Source: an uncultured Bacteroidota bacterium
Lineage (GTDB): Bacteria > Bacteroidota > Bacteroidia > Flavobacteriales > Flavobacteriaceae
Direction: 5' to 3'
DNA: 37,954 nucleotides
Assembly (NCBI GenBank): GCA_902514615.1
Contig: CABXRG010000009.1
Span: forward strand, 1 to 37,954
Numbering within the stretch: the stretch's first letter is position 1; each line of letters opens with the position of its first letter. This document shows, in pieces, positions 1 to 8,395 of the stretch. Both the position numbers and the translations under genes were made by a program. Below the pieces are notes generated by a model. It made no database searches, was not told the origin of the DNA, and saw only the letters and a program-made list of their open reading frames with translations.

Positions 1-2032
1 AGGGAGTTTTTCCAGTAAATCTAATTTTAGAACTTACTTCCCAATTCTTTTTTAGCTTGTAACCACCTGTAAAAGAAAAGAGGTGTCTATTATCCCAAAC
101 TGATGGCAAATATATATTATCAAAACCTGAAAATTTACTATAAAAGAAGGTGTATGATAAAATTCCATAGAAGTTATTTTTTAGTTTTTGCTGATAGAGG
201 AATTCTAATCCATATGATTTTCCCTTTCCATCAGTTAATATTTTCTCATTTCCAAGAACCTCAAACCCTGCACCCTTATTAGCTAAAGAAACTCCATCAA
301 CAAAAGATATTGGATAATTACTGTATTTTTTATAAAAAGCTTCAAAAGTAAATCTAGAAGAATTTGTCCAATTATATTCTAAACCTCCTACATAATGATC
401 ACTTCTTGTGTATTTAGAATTTTTATTTAAATACATGTTATTCCTGTCTTTAAAACCAAGTGAAGTATATGTTGGAATCTTAAAATATCTGCCTGATGCA
501 AAATTTAATTTCCATTTATTGTCATCTGAAATTATCAAAGAAAGAGCTAATCTAGGTGAGATGTTTTCAAGAATATTATTTTTTTCAGTAAAGCTATCCT
601 GATCTAATCTTAATCCAAAAGAAATTCCTACCCTGTCATTAATAAATGTTTTGGATGTTTTGAAAAAGAGTCCATACTTTATAAAATCTATTTGAGTGTT
701 ATAATCGATATTATAAAAATTATATTGAGTGGTATTTTGATAATTAGATAATTGAAGATTTCCGCCAAAAGAAAATTTATAACTATTTTCATTATGATTA
801 CTAATAAATCTAAATTTAGTTTCATCTTCATTAGAAATATTTGAGAATGATGGGTTTAATTTTGATAAATTATTTTGAAATCTTTCAAATTTATTATAAA
901 GTTTATTGTTGCTAACAGATAGATTAAAAAATCCATTCCTATTTTTATAAAGTCTTCTCCATGAGACACCAAAAGTTTTAGATCTTTGATTTATAATAGG
1001 TATTTGTTCTATTTGAGATTCATTTTCGAAATCAAATTCATCAGGTTCATTTACAGTTAGTTTATCATCTGAACCAATACCAATGAAATTCAAATAATTA
1101 AAATCATCAATTTTATGATTTATTTTCATCTGATAATCCCAGTAATCAGGTAAAAAGGATAATCCTATTGCCTTGAATAAAAACTGAAGATAACTTCTTC
1201 TAACTGAAACAATAAATGATGTTTCTTTGTTTTTAAATAATTTTAATGGGCCTTCAAAAGTTAATCCTGCTTCACTTGATCCAATTCTAAAATTTCCAGA
1301 TACTTTTTCAAGATTTGCATTCTTTTGCTCAAAAGATAAAACACCAGAAAGAGCATTATCATATTCTGCACCAAATGAAGACGTTGAAAGAGTTACATCT
1401 TTTATAAAAGAAATATTTATCAATCCCACCGGTCCTCCGGAACTTCCTTGAGTACTAAAATGATTTATGTTAGGAATTTCAATTCCATCCAAATAGTATA
1501 CAGTTTCGTTTGGACCTCCACCACGAATTATTATATCATTTCTAAAACCACCTATTGAAGGAGAAATTCCAGGCAGACTTTGAATAACTTTTGTAATATC
1601 ATTGTTACCTCCAGGATAAGTTTCAATTTCTACTGCAGAAAATGTCTGAGTTGACAATGGGGTTTCAAAAGATGTTTTAAAAGGTGACTCTACAAGAATT
1701 ATTTCATCCAGTATTTCAGATGAAGGGTTTAAAATATATTGTAGAGATCTATTTCCAGCCGATTTAACGATTACATTATATACAGTAAGTGTCTTAAATC
1801 CAATAAAACTTGCAGTTATATTATAACTTGAAGTAGGAATCTCATCTATTTCAAAATATCCTTCACTATTTGTAGTTGCAAAAAAATCTAAATTTTCAAC
1901 TTTAATAGTTGCTCCTTCTAGACCAAAACCTGTTTCAGCATCAATTACTTTACCTGAAATTACTCCTAGATTCTGAGAGAATAAGTTTAGACAAGTAAAT
2001 AATAATAAAAGAGTTATTAGCTGTTTATTCAT
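1..2032 (-). CDS. TonB-dependent outer-membrane receptor (3' end beyond window)
   Basis: The frame is open from an ATG at 2032 to the window edge, giving about 677 residues. It starts with a signal peptide of about 20 residues ending in LFSQ. A carboxypeptidase-regulatory-like beta-sandwich follows (about 22-105), containing GKVIDAETGFGLEGATI and the typical SFIGFKTL. Next is a TonB plug (about 115-230) with QSLPGISPSIGG, IIIRGGGPNETVYYLDGIEI and an ALSGVLSFEQ strand, then barrel sequence. The last visible residues, RFTGKTP, match the late barrel of Bacteroidota receptors, so roughly 80-120 C-terminal residues are probably missing. The protein should import a large ligand across the outer membrane using TonB/ExbBD energy. 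The substrate cannot be read from sequence, and no SusD partner is visible. The ATG directly abuts the stop of the upstream isomerase-like gene, so the two are probably co-transcribed. Confidence 0.9.
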   Translation of the reverse strand, partial: MNKQLITLLLLFTCLNLFSQNLGVISGKVIDAETGFGLEGATIKVENLDFFATTNSEGYFEIDEIPTSSYNITASFIGFKTLTVYNVIVKSAGNRSLQYILNPSSEILDEIILVESPFKTSFETPLSTQTFSAVEIETYPGGNNDITKVIQSLPGISPSIGGFRNDIIIRGGGPNETVYYLDGIEIPNINHFSTQGSSGGPVGLINISFIKDVTLSTSSFGAEYDNALSGVLSFEQKNANLEKVSGNFRIGSSEAGLTFEGPLKLFKNKETSFIVSVRRSYLQFLFKAIGLSFLPDYWDYQMKINHKIDDFNYLNFIGIGSDDKLTVNEPDEFDFENESQIEQIPIINQRSKTFGVSWRRLYKNRNGFFNLSVSNNKLYNKFERFQNNLSKLNPSFSNISNEDETKFRFISNHNENSYKFSFGGNLQLSNYQNTTQYNFYNIDYNTQIDFIKYGLFFKTSKTFINDRVGISFGLRLDQDSFTEKNNILENISPRLALSLIISDDNKWKLNFASGRYFKIPTYTSLGFKDRNNMYLNKNSKYTRSDHYVGGLEYNWTNSSRFTFEAFYKKYSNYPISFVDGVSLANKGAGFEVLGNEKILTDGKGKSYGLEFLYQQKLKNNFYGILSYTFFYSKFSGFDNIYLPSVWDNRHLFSFTGGYKLKKNWEVSSKIRFTGKTP

Positions 2033-2932
2033 TTAAGAGTTCAAAGCTTTATAACAGTAATCAAAACATTTTTTTACTTCTTTAACTCTATTTGAACCAT
2101 CTGGTATCCTATATTCCAGTTCAATTGTTGCTGTGAACTTATATGAATTATCTCTCATTAATTGTAAAACTTCAGTAATAGGAGTATCTCCTTTTCCCCA
2201 AATTTGATTATCGGTAGCTCCAACATTTAAGGGTTTTGTAGCTTGTCTATCCTTTAAATGCATACTACAAATTCTAGAATGATTTTTCAATATAAATTTT
2301 AATAAATTTTCTTTTGTGTTTTCCTTTCTAGCTGCTATATAGTGTCCAATATCTAGATTTATATAATTATTTTTTGAATTATTTAGAGCAAAATCCCAAG
2401 CAGTTTCAGATGCTTGAAGATGAGCATGATATCCCACCTTTACATTATGTTTTTTAGCAAAACTTGAGATTCTATTTGTATTATTCTCTGTTGTTAATTC
2501 TGCTGTTACAAATTCTGCACCCAAAGCTTTAGTAGCTTTCATAGCATATTCAATCTCATTATCAGTGTTATTTGGACTCATACAATATGGTTTATATGCA
2601 AATATGTTTATGCCTGCTTCTTTAAACTGATTTTTTACATTTTTGAATTCTTTCATTGAAATATTAGTTCTCCAATTGGAATGTGACCTATTACTTCTTG
2701 GCATTCCCATTGATCTTTCAATATGATTTCCCATTAACTCAATATTATCGGCACCGGAATCTAAACAGTTTTGAATAATGACATTCATATCTTCAATACC
2801 AGGATTAAAAGAATATGTAATTACTGAAATATCGACTCCATTAATGTTTTTAAGTAAAGGTGAGAATTTAAGGTTAATAGCTCCTAAGGTAATAAGAGAT
2901 GATTTTTTTATAAAACTTCGTCTTGAATTCAT
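2033..2932 (-). CDS. Putative Tat-exported sugar phosphate isomerase/epimerase (TIM barrel)
   Basis: This 299-residue protein resembles the xylose-isomerase-like TIM-barrel family (AP_endonuc_2). The N-terminus carries a twin-arginine-like signal, SRRSFIKKSS at residues 3-12, followed by a short hydrophobic stretch, so export or membrane attachment is likely. Candidate metal ligands are E65 (NIEL), E145 (TAELT), H169/H171 (GYHAH), D194 and H197 (NLDIGH), H225 (SMHLKD) and E271/E273 (IELEY). That is the usual pattern of acidic and His residues at the ends of barrel strands. The family includes isomerases, epimerases and dehydratases acting on sugars or inositols, so the exact reaction is open. 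It is transcribed just ahead of a TonB-dependent receptor with no gap, which fits processing of a ligand taken up by that receptor (inference). Confidence 0.82.
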   Translation of the reverse strand: MNSRRSFIKKSSLITLGAINLKFSPLLKNINGVDISVITYSFNPGIEDMNVIIQNCLDSGADNIELMGNHIERSMGMPRSNRSHSNWRTNISMKEFKNVKNQFKEAGINIFAYKPYCMSPNNTDNEIEYAMKATKALGAEFVTAELTTENNTNRISSFAKKHNVKVGYHAHLQASETAWDFALNNSKNNYINLDIGHYIAARKENTKENLLKFILKNHSRICSMHLKDRQATKPLNVGATDNQIWGKGDTPITEVLQLMRDNSYKFTATIELEYRIPDGSNRVKEVKKCFDYCYKALNS

Positions 2933-2964
2933 TGTTGTTTTTTAATAATTTAGAATATATATCT

Positions 2965-2972
2965 TAGATTTG
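2965..2972 (+). promoter_or_regulatory. Candidate Bacteroidota -7 element (TAnnTTTG) for the HAD gene
   Basis: TAGATTTG matches the Bacteroidota -7 consensus TAnnTTTG and lies 53 nt before the ATG at 3026. No TTG was found at the usual -33 spacing, so this is a weak call. Confidence 0.3.
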
Positions 2973-3025
2973 AATGCAATCTATAAATCTTCAATTAAAA
3001 TACTTTTTTAATACTTAAATACAAA

Positions 3026-3673
3026 ATGGTTAAGGGAATAATCTTTGATATGGACGGAACTATGGTTGATAGTTTGCCCTATCATCATGAAGCATGGAAA
3101 ATATTTTTTAATGAGAATAAAGTTGAAAATTTTTCAGAAAAATTAAAAGATTACAAAGGAGGCGGAACACTTGATCTTATGAAAGCGGTATATGGAGACA
3201 TATATTCATTGAAAGAATTAAAGAAAATGAGTGATGATAAAGAAATAATTTTCAGAAGAATTTATAAAGGCAAGATAAATGCAATTGAAGGTTTTTATAA
3301 ATTTTTACATGATTTAAAATCACAAAATATACTTATAGGCCTTGCTAGTAATGCAATAAGAAAAAATGTCTCTTTAATAACTAAAGAGCTAGAAATTTCA
3401 AATGATTTCGATAGTATTATTTGTGGAGATGAAGTGACTAACGGAAAACCTAACCCAGAAATGTTTATTAAAACAATAGAAAGATTAAAAATTAACAAAA
3501 ATGAATGTTTGATTTTTGAAGATTCAGTAGAGGGAGTAAATGCAGCAAAAGAAGCAGGAATTAAAGTTGTTGGAATTACATCAAGCAGTTCTAGTAAAAC
3601 ACTTAGAGATGCTGGAAGTGTTGACACAATTAAAAACTACATTGATTTCGACTTAGCAAATTTTAAAGCCTAA
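3026..3673 (+). CDS. HAD-superfamily phosphatase/phosphomutase (beta-phosphoglucomutase-like)
   Basis: This 215-residue soluble protein has the four HAD motifs. The nucleophile motif is FDMDGTMVDS with D8 and D10, motif II is the LASNA region at S108, the motif III lysine is K141 in GKPNPEMF, and the acidic motif IV is FEDSVEG around E165/D166. The segment between motifs I and II (about 15-90) is long enough for the helical C1 cap of the beta-phosphoglucomutase/phosphoglycolate phosphatase subfamily. It should hydrolyse or transfer phosphate on a small sugar phosphate; the substrate is not readable. It is monocistronic and divergent from the isomerase/receptor pair. A sugar link to that pair is possible but unproven. 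The ATG at 3026 fits the family start directly before the first beta strand. Confidence 0.88.
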   Translation: MVKGIIFDMDGTMVDSLPYHHEAWKIFFNENKVENFSEKLKDYKGGGTLDLMKAVYGDIYSLKELKKMSDDKEIIFRRIYKGKINAIEGFYKFLHDLKSQNILIGLASNAIRKNVSLITKELEISNDFDSIICGDEVTNGKPNPEMFIKTIERLKINKNECLIFEDSVEGVNAAKEAGIKVVGITSSSSSKTLRDAGSVDTIKNYIDFDLANFKA

Positions 3674-3697
3674 AATAATAGATTATATTTTTCTAAG

Positions 3698-3779
3698 TAC
3701 TTCGGGTGGGAATCGAACCCACACTCCAAAAGGAACTGGATTTTGAATCCAGCGCGTCTACCAGTTTCGCCACCGAAGC
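3698..3779 (-). tRNA. tRNA-Leu (anticodon CAA)
   Basis: On the minus strand the 82-nt gene begins GCTTCGG and pairs with CCGAAGT. The acceptor stem has seven pairs, the first being G-U. The anticodon stem CTGGA/TCCAG encloses the loop TTCAAAA, giving anticodon CAA for UUG codons. A long variable arm marks it as class II, and the T-arm GTGGG-TTCGATT-CCCAC is canonical. The discriminator is A. CCA is not encoded (the next bases are CTT), so CCA must be added by tRNA nucleotidyltransferase. It lies tail-to-tail with the HAD gene. Confidence 0.96.
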
Positions 3780-3788
3780 TAAAGAGCT

Positions 3789-3796
3789 CAAAATTA
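3789..3796 (-). promoter_or_regulatory. Candidate -7 promoter element for tRNA-Leu
   Basis: Minus-strand TAATTTTG matches TAnnTTTG and ends 9 nt before the first base of the mature tRNA. That distance would give a short 5' leader for RNase P to remove. No clear -33 TTG was found. Confidence 0.4.
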
Positions 3797-3854
3797 ATAA
3801 ATTCCATTACAATAAATAATTTATAATAAAATTATACTGAACAATAATTATTTA

Positions 3855-3862
3855 TAAATTTG
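3855..3862 (+). promoter_or_regulatory. Candidate -7 promoter element for prs
   Basis: TAAATTTG matches TAnnTTTG, with 18 nt between its last G and the GTG start of prs. It is followed by CA, as is common in flavobacterial promoters. It sits in the divergent region shared with the tRNA-Leu promoter. Confidence 0.45.
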
Positions 3863-3880
3863 CACTCCAATTAACTAATT

Positions 3881-4813
3881 GTGAAAACGCCAGTAAAACT
3901 ATTTTCTTGTACTCAAAGCATGACTTTGTCTAAACAAATTGCAAAGCATTTTGGACAAGATCTTGGTAGTGTCTACTTTCAAAGATATAGTGATGGAGAG
4001 TTTCAGCCTTCATTTGAGGAATCTGTTAGAGGGTCTAGAGTTTTTTTGATTGGATCAACAAACCCTTCCTCAGACAACTTAATGGAGATGCTTTTAATGC
4101 TGGATGCTGCAAAAAGAGCTTCTGCTAGACATATTACTGCTGTTATTCCATATTTTGGATGGGCGAGACAAGACAGAAAAGACAAGCCAAGAGTTCCAAT
4201 TGGGGCTAAATTAGTAGCTAAACTTCTTGAATCAGCTGGAGCTACTAGAATTATAACAATGGATTTACATGCTGATCAAATTCAAGGATTTTTTGAGAAA
4301 CCAGTTGACCACTTGTATGCATCGTCAATTTTTGTTCCTTATTTAAAATCTTTAAACATTGATAATCTAACAATTGCATCACCAGATATGGGAGGTTCAA
4401 AAAGAGCATATGCCTATTCTAAGTTTTTAGATGCTGATGTTGTAATTTGTTATAAACAAAGATCCAAAGGAAATATCATAACACATATGGAATTAATTGG
4501 TGACGTAACAGGTAAAAATGTCGTTTTGATTGATGATATGGTTGATACTGCAGGAACTCTAACTAAAGCGGCTGATTTAATGATCGAAAAAGGAGCAATA
4601 TCAGTTATTGCTATCTGTACTCATGCATTGCTTTCAGGTGATGCTTATGATAAAATTGAAAAATCAAAACTTAAGAAATTAATCACAAGTGATTCAATTG
4701 AAATAAAAAAAGAATCTAAAAAAGTTGAACATTTAACATGCTCAAAAATATTTGCTGAAGCAATGTTTAATGTCCACCATAACAAATCAATTGACAAACT
4801 ATTTATAAACTAA
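3881..4813 (+). CDS. prs: Ribose-phosphate pyrophosphokinase (PRPP synthetase)
   Basis: This 310-residue enzyme makes PRPP from ribose 5-phosphate and ATP, feeding purine, pyrimidine, histidine and NAD synthesis. Family hallmarks are the ARQDRK flexible loop (about 95-100), [11 protein letters not shown] (128-138), [10 protein letters not shown] (168-177) and the PRPP-binding loop [13 protein letters not shown] (about 214-226). The length is normal for class I enzymes. The start is a GTG just before [10 protein letters not shown]. No in-frame ATG exists before residue 14, so the GTG is needed to keep the first beta strand. rplY starts 5 nt after its stop, and this prs-rplY-pth order is common in Bacteroidota. 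It opens a long housekeeping run in the plus direction. Confidence 0.97.
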   Translation: MKTPVKLFSCTQSMTLSKQIAKHFGQDLGSVYFQRYSDGEFQPSFEESVRGSRVFLIGSTNPSSDNLMEMLLMLDAAKRASARHITAVIPYFGWARQDRKDKPRVPIGAKLVAKLLESAGATRIITMDLHADQIQGFFEKPVDHLYASSIFVPYLKSLNIDNLTIASPDMGGSKRAYAYSKFLDADVVICYKQRSKGNIITHMELIGDVTGKNVVLIDDMVDTAGTLTKAADLMIEKGAISVIAICTHALLSGDAYDKIEKSKLKKLITSDSIEIKKESKKVEHLTCSKIFAEAMFNVHHNKSIDKLFIN

Positions 4814-4818
4814 AAAAA

Positions 4819-5499
4819 ATGAAATCAATAAAAATTAAAAGTTTAATAAGAGAGATTACTGGAAAAACAAGTACAAGTTCAGTAAGAAAAGATGGCTATG
4901 TTCCATGTGTATTATACGGAGGTGATGAAATTTTGCATTTTACAGCCACTGAAATAGGTTTCAAGGATTTAGTTTATACTGCAGCAGCCCATACAGTTGT
5001 TCTAGATTTTGGTGATAAAAAGAAAAATGCAATTCTTCAAGATATTCAATTTCATCCAGTATCAGATAAAATTTTACATGCAGACTTTTATGAACTTCAT
5101 GATGACAAACCAGTAACTATGGATATTCCTGTTGAATTAAGTGGTTCAGCTCCAGGAGTTTTAAATAGTGGTGGTGTCTTGTCAAGAAATAAAAGAAAAC
5201 TAAGAGTTAAAGCACTTCCTGGTAATCTACCGGATTCACTTAATGTAGATATTTCAACACTTGAGCTAGGAGATAAATTTTATACCTCTGAACTTGAAAG
5301 TGAAGATTTTGAATTGCTTCACCCTGAAAATACTGTTGTGTGTCAAGTAAGAACATCTAGAGCTTCAATGGCATTACCTGAAGATGAGGAAGCTGAAGAG
5401 GGAGCTGAAGGAACTGAAGGAACTGAAGGAACTGAAGGAGCTGAAGGAGCTGGAGGAACTGAAGGAGCTAAAGATGATTCTCAAGATTCAAAAGAATAA
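4819..5499 (+). CDS. rplY: 50S ribosomal protein L25/general stress protein Ctc
   Basis: This 226-residue protein is the long (CTC/TL5) form of bL25, which binds 5S rRNA in the large ribosomal subunit. The N-terminal half is the L25 beta-barrel domain, with [14 protein letters not shown] near residues 22-35. The second half is the TL5 C-terminal domain, containing [18 protein letters not shown] and the KALPGNLPD segment. The last 40 residues or so are low-complexity and acidic, built from Glu-Gly-Thr/Ala triplets encoded by a 9-bp tandem repeat. Acidic tails are usual in Bacteroidota L25, although their length varies. It is translated 5 nt after prs and precedes pth. Confidence 0.96.
   Translation: MKSIKIKSLIREITGKTSTSSVRKDGYVPCVLYGGDEILHFTATEIGFKDLVYTAAAHTVVLDFGDKKKNAILQDIQFHPVSDKILHADFYELHDDKPVTMDIPVELSGSAPGVLNSGGVLSRNKRKLRVKALPGNLPDSLNVDISTLELGDKFYTSELESEDFELLHPENTVVCQVRTSRASMALPEDEEAEEGAEGTEGTEGTEGAEGAGGTEGAKDDSQDSKE
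5401..5472 (+). repeat. Eight-copy 9-bp tandem repeat in the rplY 3' end
   Basis: Eight consecutive 9-bp units run from 5401 to 5472, all close to GGAACTGAA or GGAGCTGAA. Three units in a row (5410-5436) are identical. They encode the Gly-Thr/Ala-Glu tail of L25 and remain in frame, so copy-number change would lengthen or shorten the tail without a frameshift. Confidence 0.9.
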
Positions 5500-5510
5500 T
5501 TTTGTATAAT

Positions 5511-5534
5511 TAATCTTAACTTTAAGTAAGATTA
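5511..5534 (+). terminator. Hairpin between rplY and pth, possible weak terminator
   Basis: TAATCTTA (5511-5518) and TAAGATTA (5527-5534) form a perfect 8-bp inverted repeat around an 8-nt loop, starting 11 nt after the rplY stop. The stem is AU-rich and is not followed by a clean U-run, so it may be a weak terminator, an RNA-processing site or chance. Confidence 0.25.
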
Positions 5535-5540
5535 TTATAT

Positions 5541-6176
5541 ATGTATTTCTTTAAAAAAATCGTATCACTGTTAACCACAAAGTCTGATATGAACAAGTAT
5601 CTCATTCTAGGAATTGGAAATATTGGTGATGATTACAATAATACAAGGCATAATATTGGATTTGATGTTCTTGATGAACTTTCAAGTATCCTGAATGTAA
5701 ATTTTGAGTCAGTTAAATTAGCACAAAGAGCGGAATCCAAGTTTAAGGGTAAAAAAATTATTCTAATTAAGCCAAATAATTACGTAAACAATTCTGGTAA
5801 GTCACTTTTGTATTGGAGGAATAAAGAAAAAGTTGATATTAAAAATATTCTAATAATATGTGATGACTTGAACCTTCATTTTGGAAATATTAAGATAAAA
5901 TCAGGTGGAACTTCAGGGGGGCATAATGGATTAAAAGATATTGAAGATTTCCTAGGTTCTCCAAATTATCCCAGAGTTAGAATTGGAATTTCTAATAATA
6001 ATAATAATACATCCATGACTAATTATGTTCTTAGTAAGTGGACAGATTCAGAACAAAAAAATATAAAAAATATAATCCAAATATCAACTGAGGTTACATT
6101 TTCTTTTATCCAGACAGGAATTGAAAGAACTATGAATTTTTATAATAAGAAGAATTTTATTGATGAAAATTTATAA
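5541..6176 (+). CDS. pth: Peptidyl-tRNA hydrolase
   Basis: Pth cleaves peptidyl-tRNA released from stalled ribosomes and so recycles tRNA. The core begins LILGIGNIGDDYNNTRHNIG, carrying the catalytic His of the TRHN motif and its conserved Asn. The KSGGTSGGHNGL segment and the ICDDLN region are also diagnostic. From ATG 5541 the protein has 211 residues, including a 16-residue basic/hydrophobic leader before the family core. An in-frame ATG at 5589 would give the 195-residue core form. Flavobacterial entries often carry such a leader, so the upstream start is kept with some doubt. The 3' end overlaps ribF by 14 nt, suggesting translational coupling. Confidence 0.95.
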   Translation: MYFFKKIVSLLTTKSDMNKYLILGIGNIGDDYNNTRHNIGFDVLDELSSILNVNFESVKLAQRAESKFKGKKIILIKPNNYVNNSGKSLLYWRNKEKVDIKNILIICDDLNLHFGNIKIKSGGTSGGHNGLKDIEDFLGSPNYPRVRIGISNNNNNTSMTNYVLSKWTDSEQKNIKNIIQISTEVTFSFIQTGIERTMNFYNKKNFIDENL

Positions 6177-7089
6177 GAGTATTGAAGATTATAAAGAGGA
6201 TAAAAGATCAGTTGTAACTATTGGAACATTTGATGGTCTTCATCATGGACACCAAAAAATATTTAGAAGACTTATAAATACTTCAAAAAATGATGATTTG
6301 TGTTCTTTAGTATTAACTTTTTTCCCTCATCCAAGAATGATTTTAAACAAGTATAATGAAGTGAAAATGATTGACACTTTGGATGAAAAAATTCTTCATT
6401 TAAAAGAAATTGGAATTGATTCTTTGATAATTCATCCATTCGATAAAAATTTTTCATTATTATCAGCTAATCAGTTTATTAAAGATTTTTTGGTAGAAAA
6501 ACTTAAGGTAAAACATATAATTATTGGTTACGATCATAGATTTGGGAAGGGAAGAGAAGCTTCAGTCAAAGATCTAAAAGATTATGCAAATGAATTTGAT
6601 TTTACAGTAGAAGAGATTCATGCACAAGAAATTGAAAAAATTACAATAAGCTCGACAAAAATTAGAAACTCGATTAATGAGGGTGATTTAAAAACTACAG
6701 AAAAATATCTAGGAAGATATTTTAAACTTTCTGGAAAAGTAGTAAAAGGAGATGGGCTAGGAAAAAAAATAAATTATCCTACAGCTAATATTTTTATCGA
6801 AGAAAAGTATAAAATTATACCTAAAGATGGTGTATACTTTATTAAAACAAAAATTGATAATAAGTCATTTAATGGTATGATGAATATAGGTCATCGACCA
6901 ACTATTGGATCAAATGAGAAATCGATTGAAGTTCATTTATTCGATTTCAACAAAGACATTTATGATAAATTTATTTCCATTGAAATAATTTCAAAAATTA
7001 GAGATGAAAAGAAATTTTCTTCAATAGAAAATCTTAAAGAACAATTAGAAAAAGATGAGAATTATTGTTTAAAATTAATAAACAAATAA
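6163..7089 (+). CDS. ribF: Bifunctional riboflavin kinase/FAD synthetase
   Basis: RibF phosphorylates riboflavin to FMN and then adenylylates FMN to FAD. The N-terminal nucleotidyltransferase domain has TIGTFDGLHHGHQKIF (HxGH motif) near residues 20-35 and the ISSTKIRNSI motif near 165. The C-terminal flavokinase domain has GDGLGKKINYPTANIF, DGVYF and NIGHRPTIG. The 308-residue length is normal. A TTG one codon upstream is in frame, but the ATG at 6163 is the better start. It lies inside the end of pth with a 14-nt overlap. serS follows after 27 nt with its own candidate promoter. Confidence 0.96.
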   Translation: MKIYKSIEDYKEDKRSVVTIGTFDGLHHGHQKIFRRLINTSKNDDLCSLVLTFFPHPRMILNKYNEVKMIDTLDEKILHLKEIGIDSLIIHPFDKNFSLLSANQFIKDFLVEKLKVKHIIIGYDHRFGKGREASVKDLKDYANEFDFTVEEIHAQEIEKITISSTKIRNSINEGDLKTTEKYLGRYFKLSGKVVKGDGLGKKINYPTANIFIEEKYKIIPKDGVYFIKTKIDNKSFNGMMNIGHRPTIGSNEKSIEVHLFDFNKDIYDKFISIEIISKIRDEKKFSSIENLKEQLEKDENYCLKLINK

Positions 7090-7093
7090 GTTT

Positions 7094-7101
7094 TATCTTT
7101 G
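7094..7101 (+). promoter_or_regulatory. Candidate promoter element for serS
   Basis: TATCTTTG matches TAnnTTTG and lies 15 nt before the serS ATG. A TTG at 7075-7077, 16 nt upstream, is near the expected -33 spacing, making this one of the better promoter candidates in the window. Confidence 0.42.
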
Positions 7102-7116
7102 ATTTCAAAATAATCT

Positions 7117-8391
7117 ATGTTATTAATTGATAAAATTTGTAATGACAAAGAAGGTACTTTAAACGGCCTAAAAAAGCGTGGTTTTAAAAATCTTATTGTT
7201 ATAGATGAAATCATAGAACTCAACAATACTCGAAAAAAAATACAACAAAAACTTGATAAAATTTTATTTGAATCGAATACAATTTCTAAAGAAATTGCTG
7301 AAATTTTCAAATCTGGCAATAAGAGTGATGACGTTGAAAATCTTAAAACTAAGTCTTCGAATTTAAAAGCTCAGTCAAAAGACTTATCAGATAAACTAGA
7401 TAAAACCAAGTCAAATATTTTAAGTCTAATTACTACGATTCCTAATTTACCTGATAATGATGTTCCTGAGGGTCTTACTATTAATGATAATATAGAAGTT
7501 TTTTCAAGCGGAAAAATTAAAGATTCTCATGAGAATCTGAAAAATCATTGGGATTTGGCTAAGGAGCTAGATATAATAGATTTTGAACTAGGAAGTAAAA
7601 TTACTGGATCAGGATTTCCAGTTTATAAAGGCAAGGGAGCGAAACTTCAAAGAGCACTTATTAATTTTTTTCTAGATAGAAACACAAAAGCTGGTTATAC
7701 TGAATTTCAAGTTCCACATCTAGTTAATTCTGAATCTGCTTTTGCCACCGGTCAACTGCCAGATAAAGATGGTCAAATGTATTATGTCAATAATGATAAT
7801 TTCTATTTGATTCCTACTGCTGAAGTCCCATTAACTAATATTTATCGAGATAGTATTCTGACTATTGAAGAACTTCCTATTCTTCTTACAGGATATACTC
7901 CTTGTTTTAGAAGAGAGGCTGGAAGTTATGGTTCTGATGTGAGAGGACTTAATAGACTGCATCAGTTTGATAAAGTTGAAATAGTCAGACTTGAGCATCC
8001 TGAAAATTCAACTAATGCTCTTTCTGGTATGAAAGAACATATAAAAGAAATTTTGTCTGAATTAGAACTAGATTTCAGAATTCTAAACTTATGTGCAGGA
8101 GATTTAGGTTTTACCTCTTCAATTACCTATGATTTTGAATTATATTCTAAAGGTCAAAAAAAATGGCTTGAGATCAGCTCTGTATCTAACTTTAAAACTT
8201 ATCAGTCTAATCGACTTAATCTAAAATTTAAAAATAAAGATGGTAAAAACCATCTATTACACACTCTTAATGGAAGCTCTCTGGCTCTACCTAGAGTCAT
8301 TGCAGGTTTGATTGAAAACAATCAATCAAAAAATGGAATTCTTATTCCAAAAGCTTTAATTCCATTTACTGGGTTTGATATTATAGATTAG
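7117..8391 (+). CDS. serS: Seryl-tRNA synthetase
   Basis: This 424-residue class II aminoacyl-tRNA synthetase charges tRNA-Ser. Residues 1 to about 110 form the long helical coiled-coil arm that grips the tRNA variable arm; they are rich in Lys, Leu and Glu and contain the NLPDNDVPEG linker. The catalytic domain shows TAEVPLTNIY, motif 2 (FRREAGSYGSDVRGLNRLHQ) and motif 3 (LNGSSLALPRVIAGLIENNQ). Length and all core motifs are intact. It lies between ribF and rsmA, and the rsmA ATG comes 4 nt after its stop, so the two are likely co-transcribed. Confidence 0.97.
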   Translation: MLLIDKICNDKEGTLNGLKKRGFKNLIVIDEIIELNNTRKKIQQKLDKILFESNTISKEIAEIFKSGNKSDDVENLKTKSSNLKAQSKDLSDKLDKTKSNILSLITTIPNLPDNDVPEGLTINDNIEVFSSGKIKDSHENLKNHWDLAKELDIIDFELGSKITGSGFPVYKGKGAKLQRALINFFLDRNTKAGYTEFQVPHLVNSESAFATGQLPDKDGQMYYVNNDNFYLIPTAEVPLTNIYRDSILTIEELPILLTGYTPCFRREAGSYGSDVRGLNRLHQFDKVEIVRLEHPENSTNALSGMKEHIKEILSELELDFRILNLCAGDLGFTSSITYDFELYSKGQKKWLEISSVSNFKTYQSNRLNLKFKNKDGKNHLLHTLNGSSLALPRVIAGLIENNQSKNGILIPKALIPFTGFDIID

Positions 8392-8395
8392 GATC

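Noticed and set aside
408-1451. Two plus-strand frames at 408-602 and 1227-1451
   Set aside because: They lie antisense to the TonB-dependent receptor, which is continuous from 2032 to the window edge and has recognisable domains.
3698-3705. G-U first pair and missing CCA in tRNA-Leu as a sign of a pseudo-tRNA
   Set aside because: All stems and loops are otherwise intact, Bacteroidota tRNA genes often lack encoded CCA, and I recall similar -GTA ends in related tRNA-Leu genes.
5401-5472. Regular repeats considered as a CRISPR or intergenic repeat array
   Set aside because: The unit is 9 bp, has no spacers and stays in frame within rplY, so it encodes a low-complexity tail.
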